Counted from the stretch's first letter, positions 33,589 through 61,260 are shown. The stretch is 64,000 nt of DNA from Paraspadella gotoi (GCA_051294375.1 CM119266.1:5441210-5505209), one strand, 5' to 3'. Numbers and translations are program-made. The notes: generated by a model not told the origin, from the sequence alone.

Positions 33589-33725
33589 CCCATCTCTCTC
33601 TCTTTCCGACCCTCTCTGTCTTTCTTTGTCATTTTCTCTCTCGTGTTTTCTTTAATACTCTTTCTTTCCCTAGGAGCTCTATTCCTCTCTTACTTCTCTC
33701 ATTTTTCTCACTTTCTCTCTTTCTC

Positions 33726-33770
<45 letters not shown>

Positions 33771-33775
33771 CCTCC
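33170..33775 (+). repeat. three-unit CT-rich tandem repeat (~200 bp period)
   Basis: Units start with CGACCCTCTCTGTCTTTC at about 33203, 33398 and 33607. Each contains CTTTCCCTAGGAGCTCTATT and a CT run of different length. Units are nearly identical outside the CT runs. Confidence 0.9.
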
Positions 33776-33799
33776 CTGTACCCTCTTCCCCCAAAATCT

Positions 33800-36170
33800 C
33801 ATTTTATCCTCGTCTTTATCCCCGAAAAGAAAAGAGAAGAATAAAGATTTTAATCTTCTTAAAATCAGATTTTCGATTCAAAATTTCTCTTGAGATAAAA
33901 AAAGTCAAATTTTTTTATAGAGCGATTTTCAGGGAGTCCCGCGCCCGAGACCGACTTTCATCGTGTTTACATTTTGTCCTACAACATTTTTTGAAGATTT
34001 GAAATAAACCGCCAAAAAAAAAATTGGAGTAGAAAATCCCGGATTAATTTCTTTTCTTTTTTTTTTAAGTCGATTTTTGTCGTTTGTTCTTAATCTCTTG
34101 TTTTTACTACGATAAATATCGCTAGAAGGTTTCTTCTTTTTATGCAAAAGCTGCGGTTCCTTTTAAAAGGTTTTAACAGAAAATTCACTTTGTAGAAACA
34201 AAATTTAAATGGTCAATTGGTCAGGTTTTTAGTGAAATAAAAAAAGTAAAGTTTCTTCTCAATTTTCCACGTAATTGTGCATAGAAATGTTGAAATATCT
34301 ATGAATATTTTGATTTTTATTATTTTATTAGGAAATATAATTTAAAGTGGGAACGATAATAATTTTTGTTAAGATAATGAATAATTAAAGTTAAAGTTTT
34401 TTGTTATTCTATATAGAATCCTAAATTTACATAATGCTTAACTTAAAATCGTGGCTTTTCCTTAACCAATAAACCTCAAAAAGACCGAAAAACAAAAAAA
34501 ATCTACTTCCTGTAATTAATGTAACACTTTTAAAAATAATTCAAGAAAAACCTTTCCTAACTTATTTAGTCATATAAAGAACGAGTGGTCTTTAGCCCAT
34601 TTTCTTTTTTTTCATCAGGAAGTAATTTATCAACCAAACACATTTTTTTTGAAAAATAAGGTGACCAAAGTTTTAAAAAAATAAGGAAAAAATTTTCATC
34701 TTTTTTTTTTGAAAAAAGAAAAAAAAAACCAAAAAGTGAAAGACTTTAACGAGCCATCTCATCAAAGTCGTGGTTAACACTTTTTTATAATGTTTTTCCC
34801 GGTGCTAACGCGTTAACGTGTGAGTCCGCATCGTGGTTAACACTTTTTCCTCACTCTTTCTCTCTCTCTCTCACACACACAAAGAAGAAAAAAGTACATC
34901 CAGGGGAAAAAAAGGGTCCGCCGGGAGAGAGAGAGAGAGAGCGAGAGAGAGCGAGAGAGCGAGAGAGAGAGAATCCTCGAAACTCGTAAATCGAATTTGT
35001 GACAAAAATTGGGAAAAAAGTCAAATGAAAATTTCGTTGGGACAATGAGAGTCTTTTGGGAAGACAAATGAAAGCAACAACCAGTTGACTTTTACGAGAC
35101 TTTTTTTCATTCAATTCCCCAACATCACAATTATGACTCGTTTCATTTATCATCTCTGGCGGCTGCGGCAGGGGAAAAGTGAGAGAGAGAGAGAGAGTGT
35201 GTGATTATATTAGTGAAATAGAGAGGGAGAGGAGCGCAGGCAGTCACTGTCTCTTTTGAATAGAACAAAAATTGAGAAATGGAATGAGGGAAGAATGATT
35301 CGCTTCTTGTCTTAGATTCTACAAATATATTATTTCTGCTCTAATCCTTCTCCTTTAGTATAAATGCATAGTTCGGGGTTTTTTCCTTGTCTTAAGGTTA
35401 TAGTATATAGTATTTAGCTGTCAATGTCTTCATATTTTTTTTTTTGGAAATAAATTCGTGATAAATGATTATATGCTCCGCGTGACTTTTCATATGTATT
35501 GTTTGTCTGTGATTCTGTTTCATTTGTTCCTCATTTTGAATACAATACAATACTTTATTTATCTCATCATGACCTCAGTTTTTGCTTTAGGTTAATTAAA
35601 TTCGTATTTTTAAAAATTTTGCTTAAAACTAGATTTTCATTTTGAAATGATGTATCCGATGAAAAGAGTCCAAATCACAGATCAGAAAATCTTTCGTCTT
35701 TTCTTAAACATCTTAATTATTCTTTTTTCCTAAAGTTGCAACATCTGCTAGATATTATCGAAAAACCCCCACGCGTCGCCTTTTGAAAAAAAAATGATAT
35801 AACAATAAAACCTAACAAACAAAATATTATCTCTTCATCGCAAAAGTCTGTCGCGATGAAGAAAATAAAAAAAACATGGGCGAATATCATTGTCGATTTC
35901 TCTCTTCCTCGACACCCCCTATCATTTCTCCCTCATTTCCCCCACCCACTCTTCATACCTTTTCTTCTCCTCTCCCACCCCCCGGCCTCTTTTAAACCCC
36001 TCCCTCTCCCTTTTTTCCATCAAAAAAAACAAAAAAACTCACAAAACAAAACAAAAAAAAACCTAAGAAAAACTCTGATTTTAATTTCGGCTTCAAAAGA
36101 CAAAAACTGAAGCCGAGTTAATTCCGACTAATTTCCTGCCTCTAATTAAAAACGTTCACCGACGCAGAAA
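33800..36170. other. intergenic sequence
   Basis: AT-rich with poly-A/T runs and short GA patches at 34855-34975 and 35180-35200. No splice-bounded open frame recognised. Confidence 0.5.
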
Positions 36171-36171
36171 G

Positions 36172-36345
36172 AGAGGATCGTCTTTTGTCCCTCCGTCCGT
36201 CCGTCCGTCTCTCAGTCCGTCCGTCTTGAACCCTGCTTCTGCGGAAAGGCGACCACCGTCGACTTTTCCAAGTGGATCGTCCGCATTGCTGCAAGAAAGT
36301 GGCTAAGACGCTGAGCGAGCGACGCCGATCGCCGGGGTCCATGTC
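36172..36345. other. GC-richer segment with CCGT microsatellite
   Basis: (CCGT)n at about 36190-36225, then a CpG-rich stretch. It could be a non-coding exon or promoter; nothing decides. Confidence 0.25.
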
Positions 36346-36429
36346 TCTCTCTCTTCCTCTTCTCTCATCCTCTCTCTTCTTCTCCTCTCTCATCTTCGTA
36401 CTTTCTCTCTCTCTCTCTCTGCTCAAGAA

Positions 36430-37230
36430 ACGAGGGTTTTATTTGTATTCTTTTTTATTTTTTGTGTTTTGTTATTTTTATTTTTCTTGCATTTCTTATT
36501 TGTGTTTATTTCCAGCTATTGTCTCTTTTGCCTTCAGGTATCTAAAAAAATTGTGAGGGTTTAAATTCTTTGTTTTAAAGTCAGTTGGTTTTTCGGTTTA
36601 TTTCATTTTCATAATTTCGATTTAAAGTTTAGTTTGGCAGGTTTGAGCTTCGAAGCGCAAAAACAATAGTAAAAAATTGAATTGTAAAAAGCCTTTCCTA
36701 AAAAATTGAATTGTAAAAAGCCTTTCCTAAACTTAGCTTAAAATCTATGGTTTATTTATTTTAAATATTCAAATCTTTAAATACAAAAAAAATAAAAACA
36801 GTTAATATTCCAAAAAGAAGAAAGATCATTCAAAAGCATTTCATTTGAACTTAACCCATAACCATTAACCATCCTTTTTTAACTAAACTGTTTCACTCAA
36901 GAATCCACTATTTATTTCGACTTTTTAACTTTTACGATTCTTTGCTCTTTTGTTTTATTATCGACTTAATTTCTGTTTTATAACTGGATATAAAAAACAA
37001 CATACAATGAATCAATTAAAATTGGAACGTTGATTACGAAAGAAAAGTATAAATTGATTAAATCATCTATGGTTTTCGCTCCTCGTAAAATCTTGTTTAA
37101 CATGAATTTTAATTTTTGTTTATTTTTTATTAATTTATTTTTTAAACATTTTTCTTCTTCTTTTTTTTTGGTTTTTAAAAACGAAATTCTGATGTCAAAA
37201 AAACGTCAGATTCGCTCGAGCATCGCGGCG
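36430..37230. other. intergenic sequence
   Basis: AT-rich. A ~35 bp direct duplication (AAAAAATTGAATTGTAAAAA) lies at 36672-36730. No gene seen. Confidence 0.5.
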
Positions 37231-37238
37231 CGTTATTT

Positions 37239-37274
<36 letters not shown>

Positions 37275-37767
37275 CACTCTCTCCTCTCTCTCTCTCTCTC
37301 AATCACGTCCGTTTTTGTCTGTCAGTCTGTCAGTTCGTCCGGTTATCATTTTTGGTTCCTCGTTTGATCCGTGAGAGAGAAAACGTGATAAGTGAAGCGA
37401 ACGGATAAGAGTGAAGTGAACAACAGAGAAGTGAACAACAGAGAAGTGAAGAACAGAACGACCGACGTTGGAAGAAGAGAACAGGAGAACAGATTTGTAG
37501 AAGGGACGAACGTGACATAACAGATATCTCGCGACTATCGTTAAACTCGAATAATTAGGAATAATAAATTAAATCTGACGAAATTTAAAAAAATATTTAA
37601 CCCAGAGAAAAATAGTATCGCTCTTTTTAAAATTAAAATTAAAATTAATTTTATTTTTCACCTTAAAACGTCACTCGAATTTTTACAAGGAAGAAATCTG
37701 TCGAGGGAGAAGAGAATCGGAGAATCGAAGGGAGACGCACTCGAAATTCTTGGTCTAGTCACGTGAT

Positions 37768-38059
37768 NNNNNNNNNNNNNNNNNNNNNNNNNNNNNNNNN
37801 NNNNNNNNNNNNNNNNNNNNNNNNNNNNNNNNNNNNNNNNNNNNNNNNNNNNNNNNNNNNNNNNNNNNNNNNNNNNNNNNNNNNNNNNNNNNNNNNNNNN
37901 NNNNNNNNNNNNNNNNNNNNNNNNNNNNNNNNNNNNNNNNNNNNNNNNNNNNNNNNNNNNNNNNNNNNNNNNNNNNNNNNNNNNNNNNNNNNNNNNNNNN
38001 NNNNNNNNNNNNNNNNNNNNNNNNNNNNNNNNNNNNNNNNNNNNNNNNNNNNNNNNNNN
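37768..38059. other. assembly gap (N)
   Basis: 292 undetermined bases. Confidence 1.
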
Positions 38060-38177
38060 TAATGATAAAGAATTCCCTCACTGATAGAGATCTTTCTCCT
38101 CGAGTGACTCCGTGGGAGGACAAATCACAACGCGTGAACGAATCGTGAGAAGTTGGGACAGGAGAAAAAACCGCAGG

Positions 38178-38213
<36 letters not shown>

Positions 38214-38565
38214 AGAGAGAGAGGCGTCGAAAAAATATAAATAAACAATAAAGAGGCGAAAAAAGTCAGAAATGAAATTTAATTTTGGTCAAAAAAAAGT
38301 GAAGCTTCCCTAAAAAAGGGAAAGTGAACCGCAGATGGGAGGACGATTCCCAGGACATCACTGTCCATTAGTTCACACCGGAAAATTAGAAATTAGAGAG
38401 AGAGTGAGAGAGAGAGGGAGAGAGAAAGACGCTAGAAAAAAACCTTAACAATCTAAAAACCGCGTTATTAAAGAAGGTGCGAAATATTTTTTTTTCTCTT
38501 TCTCTCCTCTTAAAAAAAAAGAATATATATTGAAAACGTGTTATCATGACAGAGGGGCTAAACAT

Positions 38566-38567
38566 AG

Positions 38568-38615
<48 letters not shown>
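38566..38615. repeat. (CT)n microsatellite
   Basis: CT run of about 45 bp. Confidence 0.9.
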
Positions 38616-38639
38616 TTCTCTAACTCGTCCACGGGCCAA

Positions 38640-39390
38640 GTTTTGATTTCCAAGGCGTCAACTTTGTTGAACAGAATTTTTTCCTTTTTTTTCTTTTTTA
38701 GGAATTATCGAGTTTGCAACACATTTTTTCTGCTCTGGACGAAACTCGAAGTTTTTCAGGTGATAAACTTTATGATAACAAGAATTTTTCCTTGTTTTTC
38801 TCTTTTCGACCAAAAGGATTTTTTGAGAATTTAACAATTTAAATATTTCGGGGTTTTTATTTTTTATTTTTTTCATACCTGGTATCTTTCCGCTTTTGTA
38901 GATTTATTTCCAGTACCAAGTTTGTTTCCAATTGAGAGTTTTAACTTGTTTATTGTATTATGCAAATTTCTTTTCCTGATTGAGTTCCATTGTTTTAATT
39001 TTAAATATCATTCACTCTCAAAGCAAATACTATTTCTTATTCACTGCTTCCTGATTAAATTATTGAGAATTCCCCATAGAAAACTTGACTTTTGTTTCGA
39101 TTTTCAAATGTCGTTAGAGGTCTCTACGAGTAGAGCTGCCATCCCGAACTCTTCCGACTTATGATTCTTTCTTAGGAAAATTAAACAAATGATCATGGTT
39201 TGTCTATAGCCAAATGATATCCTCTTTTTAAAAGTAACGTCGGTTCAAATAATATATATATTATATTCATATTATTCGCGTTCAAATCTTATAAAATAAT
39301 ATTTGTCGAATACTCTTCAAACGAATATTTTTGGTATAAGTATTTAATTAACAGATAATCTCAATAAGGATCGCACTTCATTCAATATAT

Positions 39391-39427
<37 letters not shown>

Positions 39428-39700
39428 ATAAAACAGTATTAACAATCCCTGTAACACAAGCTTCATAATCTGTTTACTTTTTCCGTTTCAAAACATTTCA
39501 AAGTCGATTTTAGTTTCAGTTCAACTCTGAAGCCTGTCAGAGCTGCTCAATCACTTATTCCTTCACTTGGGCAGGAAAAAAAAAAGAGACTCGCTCTCTC
39601 TCTCCCCTTTTGATCGTCCGAGAGAGAGAGAGAGAGAGAGAAAGAGAAAGGTCGAATTTTCCCAAAACGCCAACTTTCATCCTTAATTCGTTAATTTTTT
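38640..39700. other. intergenic sequence
   Basis: AT-rich, with a poly-A run at about 39397-39425. No gene supported. Confidence 0.5.
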
Positions 39701-39704
39701 GAGT

Positions 39705-39960
39705 TAGAGATTTGGATAAGGTTAAAATAGTAACTAAAATTAGGGATTTGGTTAGTAATTAGGGTTAGGGATTTAAGTTAGAGCTTAGAGTAAAATATTA
39801 AGGATAAAGGTTCAGGAAAAGGTTAGTTAGGAATAGGGTAAACGTAAGGATTGGGTTATATATTTAAAAATGAATTTAGGTTAAATATTAAAGTTCAAAT
39901 TAAATTCTGGGATAAATGAACGGAAATGGGCCACTCTCGAAAAAGAGAGCCGGAGAAAAA
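39705..39960 (+). repeat. degenerate TTAGGG-like dispersed repeat, copy 2
   Basis: Irregular TTAGGG words, then 'gggataaatgaacggaaatg' and GAAAAAGAGAGCCGGA, in the same order as copy 1 at 300-590. Confidence 0.65.
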
Positions 39961-40499
39961 ATCACCAACTCAAAGGCTTAAACTAATTTTTCATGATTAG
40001 AATTTTCTCAAGTTTTCTTTTCCCTCTTTTTTTGTTTTTAGTCGGCGATTCGGTCCTTAGATCAAATGCAAATGTTGGAGCTTAAATTAATTAGCCTTAA
40101 TATTCTTTAAATATTATATTAGCACTACAAGGGGCAAACACGTGTGGTTCTTTATTTTTCTTTGGAAAAAGAGGAAAAGGGGGGTCGGCCTGGGGGTCTG
40201 TCTGTCTCTCTCTCTTTCTCTCTCTCTCTCTCACTGATACTTCGCACTCTCTACTACTCCTTACATTCAACCGCATTATGTAAAACAGAGACCGGTAAAT
40301 ACATCATCAACGTATAATGTAAACATTGTAAACTAGATTAAAAGGGACGGAAGAGGAAATTTCAAGCCTCCCAATCGGCTGAAACCGCCCAGGTTTTAAT
40401 GGTCAGATTTATATCCTTCGCTCTTTCTCGTCATCTCCGTGTGGGTAGAAAGAGAGAACTGAAATTCTCTGTGTTGGTCTCTCTCTCTCACTCTCTCTC

Positions 40500-40925
40500 T
40501 CTCTTTCATCGCACTTTCTCTTCCATCATCGAGAAATCATCGATAACCGAAGAGAAGGAGGAAGAGGAAGAGGATCAAAGTAACGAGAGAGAATCGAGTC
40601 GCGAGAGAGATTCTCTTTTTTTCTCTTCTTCCCTCTTCCTCCTCTAATTGAATTAACGCGCGATCCTCTTCAATCTCTTTCCCGAAATTTTCCTCTTCCC
40701 ATCGACGCTCTTCCTCCTCCCGTAGGAACGCGCGACGTATATTCAATGCGGGATGAAAGGAACGAAAAAAAAGGAAAAAGTATATCTGATCCCGAAATTC
40801 GAGAAGACGACGACGACGACGACAACGACGTCGACATCAGAGAAGACGACGATCCCAGAACCGCAAAAATCTTCGACCAAGGGACAACGCTTTTTCTCTT
40901 TTTCTCTCTCTCTCTCGTTCAAGAT

Positions 40926-40966
<41 letters not shown>

Positions 40967-41212
40967 TCTCTCGTCGTCGCTCACGGCGTCCTCGTCGCTT
41001 CCATCGTCGTAATTATCGTCGCCGAAATTGTCGCCGTCGGACGTGATCCGTTGAAGGAGAGAAAAAAAGGGTTCGTTGTATCAGAACGATCGACGACGAC
41101 GACGACGGAACGAAAAGAAAAAAGGAATATATATCTATAGGTCTTGACTCGTTGCAATCGATCACAGAAAAGGGAATGGCTGTGCAACAATCGCCCACGA
41201 CCTAACTGAAGA

Positions 41213-41252
<40 letters not shown>

Positions 41253-41645
41253 TTTAACCAACGTCAACTCTTCGTCCATCGCATTTAACGCTTCGGGTCA
41301 AAATACAGACGCATATATTTTTTTTTCTCTTCATAAGGAGAATAATTATATAAAGCAAAACGAAAACAAAACATACAAAACACTAAACAGAGAAATGTAA
41401 ATCGGGGGGCGAAAAAACACCGTCCAGAATTTCGCAGAATAGACGAATAAATAAATAATACCAAATTTAAATGCAACTTTTAAATAACGTCACTTATAAA
41501 ACTAATTAAAAAAAAAACGAAAATAAAGTTCGTCTCATCGAAACAAAAAAATCTCCAATTACCCCAAAAAACAAAACAAAACAAAAAAACTTCTCACTCC
41601 TTTTTTTGTTTATCTTTTTATAAAAAGTAAACAAAAAAAAGGAGA
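40500..41645 (+). promoter_or_regulatory. presumed 5' region of the Iroquois gene
   Basis: GC content rises here, with GAC/CGT trinucleotide runs at 40808-40830, 41093-41108 and 41213-41250 and a CT run at 40930-40965. It lies directly before the first Irx coding exon. No TATA box or initiator can be assigned. Promoter/5'UTR identity is inferred from position. Confidence 0.3.
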
Positions 41646-41650
41646 CGCCG

Positions 41651-56384
<14,734 letters not shown>

Positions 56385-56391
56385 GTGAGTT

Positions 56392-56393
<2 letters not shown>

Positions 56394-56480
<87 letters not shown>

Positions 56481-56525
56481 GAGAGAGAGAAAAGAGAGAG
56501 AGAGTACAGAGACATGTATGGAGAC

Positions 56526-56572
<47 letters not shown>

Positions 56573-56630
56573 AGAGAGAGAGAGAAAGAGAGGGAGAGAG
56601 AGAGAGAGAGTTACGGATTTAATCTATACG
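56394..56630 (+). repeat. (GA)n cluster just after Irx exon 4 donor
   Basis: GA runs at 56394-56475, 56486-56503, 56528-56570 and 56573-56612, with short unique breaks. Confidence 0.95.
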
Positions 56631-56726
56631 CCTCTCCCAAGTCGACCTCGAAAAAAATTCGTTTAATATCGTGATTTTCTGATGAAATTCTTGTTTGATT
56701 AAGAATCCGATGTTAGAGACTGAAGA

Positions 56727-56870
56727 ATACGGGGGGGAGTTAGGGGGCGCAGGAGTTAAGGGGTAGAGGGGGGAGAAGGGCGATAAGTGGGGGGGTTAAG
56801 GGTAGAGGAGGAAAGAGGGGAAAGGGTAAAGAGCTTAGGGTGGTTAACGGGGGGGTTTAGTGCTGAAAGA
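56727..56870 (+). repeat. G-rich degenerate repeat (GGGGGGTTAAGGGTAGA-type)
   Basis: GGGGG runs and GTTAAGGG/GTAGAGG words at irregular spacing over about 140 bp. G-quadruplex potential on the transcript strand. Confidence 0.65.
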
Positions 56871-57058
56871 AAACGAGTTATTAGTTGGTAGAGAATATTA
56901 AAAAAAATTGTAATAAAATGAATGGTTTTGATATATATATTTAAGAAGGGTGAAAATTTAGTTTTAAAGAGATTAAAAATTGAAAAAAATGGGGGCATAG
57001 GCTAAAATTAAGAATATGAGAACAACTATTAAAATATTATTTTATAACGTTAGCAAAT

Positions 57059-57315
57059 NNNNNNNNNNNNNNNNNNNNNNNNNNNNNNNNNNNNNNNNNN
57101 NNNNNNNNNNNNNNNNNNNNNNNNNNNNNNNNNNNNNNNNNNNNNNNNNNNNNNNNNNNNNNNNNNNNNNNNNNNNNNNNNNNNNNNNNNNNNNNNNNNN
57201 NNNNNNNNNNNNNNNNNNNNNNNNNNNNNNNNNNNNNNNNNNNNNNNNNNNNNNNNNNNNNNNNNNNNNNNNNNNNNNNNNNNNNNNNNNNNNNNNNNNN
57301 NNNNNNNNNNNNNNN
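57059..57315. other. assembly gap (N)
   Basis: 257 undetermined bases downstream of Irx exon 4; a following exon could be hidden here. Confidence 1.
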
Positions 57316-58130
57316 CCATACCCGTGAAATTCCTTTCCCCCCTACGACCAATTTCGTTTCGCTCTTCTTTTCTTTTGTTTTGCTTTTGTTTCCTAAATTT
57401 CTTTTCTGTTTTCTTGTTTTTTTTTTTCTAAAATCGTAAAATCTCTGATATTATTTCTTCTCCCTAATTTTCCGCGATTCTTCTTCCCTGATTTTTTATT
57501 CCCATTTTTATTTCTTTTACGACTTTTAAGGTTCAACTGTTGTTTTGTTTTTTCTTCCTCGTTTGTTTTTTTCTCTTTTCTCTCGGTAGAGGGCCACGAT
57601 TGTTTTTCTCTTTTCTTTTGACTCTTCGTCATGGGTTTTATTACTTTCTATTATGTAATATGTTTTTCTTTTCTTTTTTTAATTTAACGATTTCTTTCGG
57701 TCTTCTTATTTTGACTTGGCGTTTCGCGGGACCCAGGGCAGAGGCAGAGACAAAGGCCCCCCTCCCGAATGAGGGGGGGGGCGGAGGCCGAGAATCGTAA
57801 AAACTGTAAAACCGTCACAAAAGTCAAATGCGGCGTAAAAACATCGAGAAAAAACAACGCGTTTTCCCCCTTCACGTCCCTCACACACAGATTTCTCAAT
57901 TTAGGGCCCCACACAGAAGGAGATGGATTTCGATCTTGAGATTTAATCAAGAATGATCGAGAGAAAATAAAAGAGCATCCGAGGAAATCGATTAAAAGTC
58001 AATAAAGGAGCGTCATGAATGAATTATGATGAAATAAATGAAATAAATGAATAAAAACTGAACATTAATAAATAAAATAATAAATGATAAAAAATGATTT
58101 AAAAATATATATATATCATTGGTAATTAAA
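57316..58130. other. presumed Irx intron sequence
   Basis: T-rich, then a CCCCCCTCCCGAATGAGGGG hairpin-forming element at about 57760-57782. No exon recognised; the homeodomain signature was looked for and not found. Confidence 0.45.
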
Positions 58131-58137
58131 TAAAAAT

Positions 58138-58154
58138 GTAAATAAATAAATGAA

Positions 58155-58201
<47 letters not shown>

Positions 58202-58204
58202 ATA
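58138..58204. repeat. (AAAT)n microsatellite
   Basis: AAAT tetramers, about 16 units. Confidence 0.95.
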
Positions 58205-58322
58205 GCAGTGAAAATGGGTTGTGATGGTTTTCGAATCCTCGTCACTAATCGAAGCCTCGATTTCGTTTTCGCAGCCAAAACAAATTTTAATGAAGTCGAA
58301 TTTTCGCGCAGTTTGTGTTTGA

Positions 58323-58325
<3 letters not shown>

Positions 58326-58357
<32 letters not shown>
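58326..58357. repeat. (CT)n microsatellite abutting a gap
   Basis: CT run interrupted by N. Confidence 0.9.
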
Positions 58358-58548
58358 NNNNNNNNNNNNNNNNNNNNNNNNNNNNNNNNNNNNNNNNNNN
58401 NNNNNNNNNNNNNNNNNNNNNNNNNNNNNNNNNNNNNNNNNNNNNNNNNNNNNNNNNNNNNNNNNNNNNNNNNNNNNNNNNNNNNNNNNNNNNNNNNNNN
58501 NNNNNNNNNNNNNNNNNNNNNNNNNNNNNNNNNNNNNNNNNNNNNNNN
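58358..58548. other. assembly gap (N)
   Basis: 191 undetermined bases. Confidence 1.
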
Positions 58549-58654
58549 TCGTTGTCGTCGTTATCGTCATTGCCATCTTCGTCTTCATCGCCCCATTATG
58601 GCGTTAGCGGTCTCGTCTTCGCCATCGTCGTTCGTCGTTCGTCGTCGTCGTCGT

Positions 58655-58972
58655 NNNNNNNNNNNNNNNNNNNNNNNNNNNNNNNNNNNNNNNNNNNNNN
58701 NNNNNNNNNNNNNNNNNNNNNNNNNNNNNNNNNNNNNNNNNNNNNNNNNNNNNNNNNNNNNNNNNNNNNNNNNNNNNNNNNNNNNNNNNNNNNNNNNNNN
58801 NNNNNNNNNNNNNNNNNNNNNNNNNNNNNNNNNNNNNNNNNNNNNNNNNNNNNNNNNNNNNNNNNNNNNNNNNNNNNNNNNNNNNNNNNNNNNNNNNNNN
58901 NNNNNNNNNNNNNNNNNNNNNNNNNNNNNNNNNNNNNNNNNNNNNNNNNNNNNNNNNNNNNNNNNNNNNNNN
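58655..58972. other. assembly gap (N)
   Basis: 318 undetermined bases between a (GTC)n run and a GA run. Confidence 1.
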
Positions 58973-59169
58973 GAGAGAGAAAGAAAGAGATAGCAAGAAG
59001 ATTCTCTCAAGTTTTATGAAAACAGAAATTTGTCCAAAGGTAAGTGAGTCAAGTTGAGAAATAAATCAAAAGATTCTACTCAGAAAAAGTTGAATATTTT
59101 TCCCAAAAAAATATAGTGGGTCACGCGATGAGTCGATTTCCGATTTTTTGTGAATCGTGTGACTGTGAA

Positions 59170-59405
59170 AGTGGATGGATGGGAGGAGTGGAAGAGAGTG
59201 TGAGGATTGCGGGGTGGATAAGTGAGGTGGAGGGTGGATAATAGAAGGTGGAGGGTGGATAAGTGAAGTCGAGGGTGGATAATAGAAGGTGGNNNNNNNN
59301 NNAGTGAGGTGGAGTTTGGATAAGAGAAGGTGGTGGGGTGGAAAAGTGAAGTGGAGGGTGGATAATAGAAGGTGGAGGGTGGATAAGAGAAGGTAGTAAA
59401 TTGGA
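59170..59405. repeat. ~22 bp minisatellite (GGTGGAGGGTGGATAATAGA)
   Basis: GGTGGAGGGTGGATAAGTGA and ...AATAGAA units alternate for about nine copies. Ten N at 59293-59302 lie inside. Confidence 0.85.
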
Positions 59406-59465
59406 GGGTTAAATTGGTCTACGCTGTTGGAGACTCCAATTTGTAAACTCAAAAGTATAACAGAA

Positions 59466-59537
59466 CAACATTTAACATTTAACATTTAACATTTAACATT
59501 TAACATTTAACATTTAACATTTAACATTTGACATTTA
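59466..59537. repeat. (AACATTT)n heptamer repeat
   Basis: About ten tandem AACATTT units, the last with AT>GA change. Confidence 0.95.
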
Positions 59538-59716
59538 ATCTGGCTACAGTGTTCGGATGCAAAACGTATGTAGGAATCGTAAATAAATTGTTTCATTGAT
59601 AAAGGTGGTCTAAGTTGTGGTCATCCTGTGGTCGTTAATGTGGATTAATGTGGTCAAAGATCTGTGGTTAAAAACGACGTCGACTTAAAAGATTCTATAA
59701 GTCGTATTTGCTTAGC

Positions 59717-59742
59717 GACGACGACGACGACGACGACGACGA
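59717..59742. repeat. (GAC)n microsatellite
   Basis: Nine GAC units before a GC-rich segment. Confidence 0.9.
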
Positions 59743-59898
59743 CGTCCCAAACCAACGCCCCTCCTCCCACGCCCGTCCTCCGCCCTGCCCACTTTATAAA
59801 AACGTCTGCAGCAGCGGAAGTAAACGGCGCTGCAGAGGAAAGCTGCGGTAGTGACCGCGTTGGCCCGAATTCGCAGCGGCGTAGCGAAACTGGCATGT
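59743..59898 (+). other. GC-rich segment with TATAAAA
   Basis: A CpG-containing ~155 bp stretch with CTTTATAAAAACG at about 59791 followed by CTGCAGCAGCGG. It could be a promoter, or an exon in either direction; no splice-bounded frame is convincing. Confidence 0.25.
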
Positions 59899-59913
59899 CT
59901 CTCTCTCTCTCTC

Positions 59914-59974
<61 letters not shown>
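59899..59974. repeat. (CT)n microsatellite
   Basis: CT run of about 75 bp with one AC interruption. Confidence 0.95.
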
Positions 59975-59979
<5 letters not shown>

Positions 59980-60762
59980 TTTGATTAAAGACCACATTTC
60001 TTCCTGGACAGGTCATTGCAGTTTACTTTTATGAATTTATCACCAATTCACTGGTAGCATCATTTGTACCTCGTCCTCTCGTTTTTTTTTTCGCATCAAA
60101 GCTTTTAATCTTTTCTTACCTCTCTCTACTCTTCCTCTTCTCTCTCTCTGCTCTCTCTCTCTCTCTTCTCTCTCTCCCCCACTTCCCCACTTTCATTTCT
60201 AAACCAAGACGGACGGCCTTCTCTCCGCCTGCCCTGTAAACTCCCTCAGGCTTGAAAATCACTCCTTCAATAATCACGCTCCAATGCCATAGGATGAATC
60301 CTTTGGATTTCGCACGCGATGCCTCTCCTCCTCCTCCTTCCCTCCTCCCCTCTCCTCTTCACCCTCCCACATTTCATGCCTTTCATGAACGGGTTCATCA
60401 TCCTTCCTTTGTTTTTTCCATTTTTCCCTTTTTTTCTCATTATGTTCCCTTTTTTTTTTCTATTTTTATCATTCTCTCAGCTTTTTCCTCCATTATTTTT
60501 CCTTTTATTTTTTAATGTCCATTTATCAAACACAGTTACCCTTTTTTCGTTCTGTCCCGTTTCACGAATTCAATTAACTCCTTAGATGGATTTAATTGAC
60601 AGTAATTGTCACCCTTTACGAGAAAGAAGTAAAATTCTAGAGTAACTGAATTTTTAAAATTTGTACACTTTTTATTCGCTTAAAAAATTGGTGCTCTCTT
60701 TTTTTGGGGACTCTTGATTTTTCGTCTATCGCCAACGAAGCGAAGCCCCTGAATTTTTTATG

Positions 60763-60808
<46 letters not shown>

Positions 60809-61260
60809 CGCGTTCACTTCACCACAAATTCACCGACCATTTTTCACACGCTCTACCGACTGTGTCTGTCCCTTCACTCCTTACGTTTCTCTCAAATCTC
60901 GTAAAAAGTTTGAGTTAAAATTTGCTCACACTTATTCCTTCAATGCAGTTTCTTTTGATGGCATATATTCATTAGTTGTCCAACAAAGATAATATTAAAG
61001 TAGTTGAAAATATTATTTTTATATAGTTTCCAATTGAAAACAAAGAATTATAATATATAATTATATTACTATATATAGTATATAATATGAAAAATTACCT
61101 CTTTTATATTTAAATTTTATTCTGATGTAGTTTGAAAATTTTAAAATCATGTCTTGTAGGTAGTATAAATTGTTAGATTTTTTTAGTGTATCAAAACAAC
61201 GAAATAATCTTATAATATGATTTCAAAAACTTTCTTTCCGTTTTTAACTAAACTCCCGAA
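59980..61260. other. sequence without recognised genes
   Basis: CT-rich and T-rich, with a (CT)n at 60767-60804 and a TATATA-rich stretch at 61040-61090. No exon recognised. Confidence 0.5.

Noticed and set aside
37030-37374. 114-residue frame
   Set aside because: Low-complexity Phe/Asn then Ser-Leu repeat, no family likeness.
59664-59984. 106-residue frame as an Irx downstream exon
   Set aside because: No homeodomain or family motif, bounded by GAC and CT repeats, no splice sites that fit phase 2.
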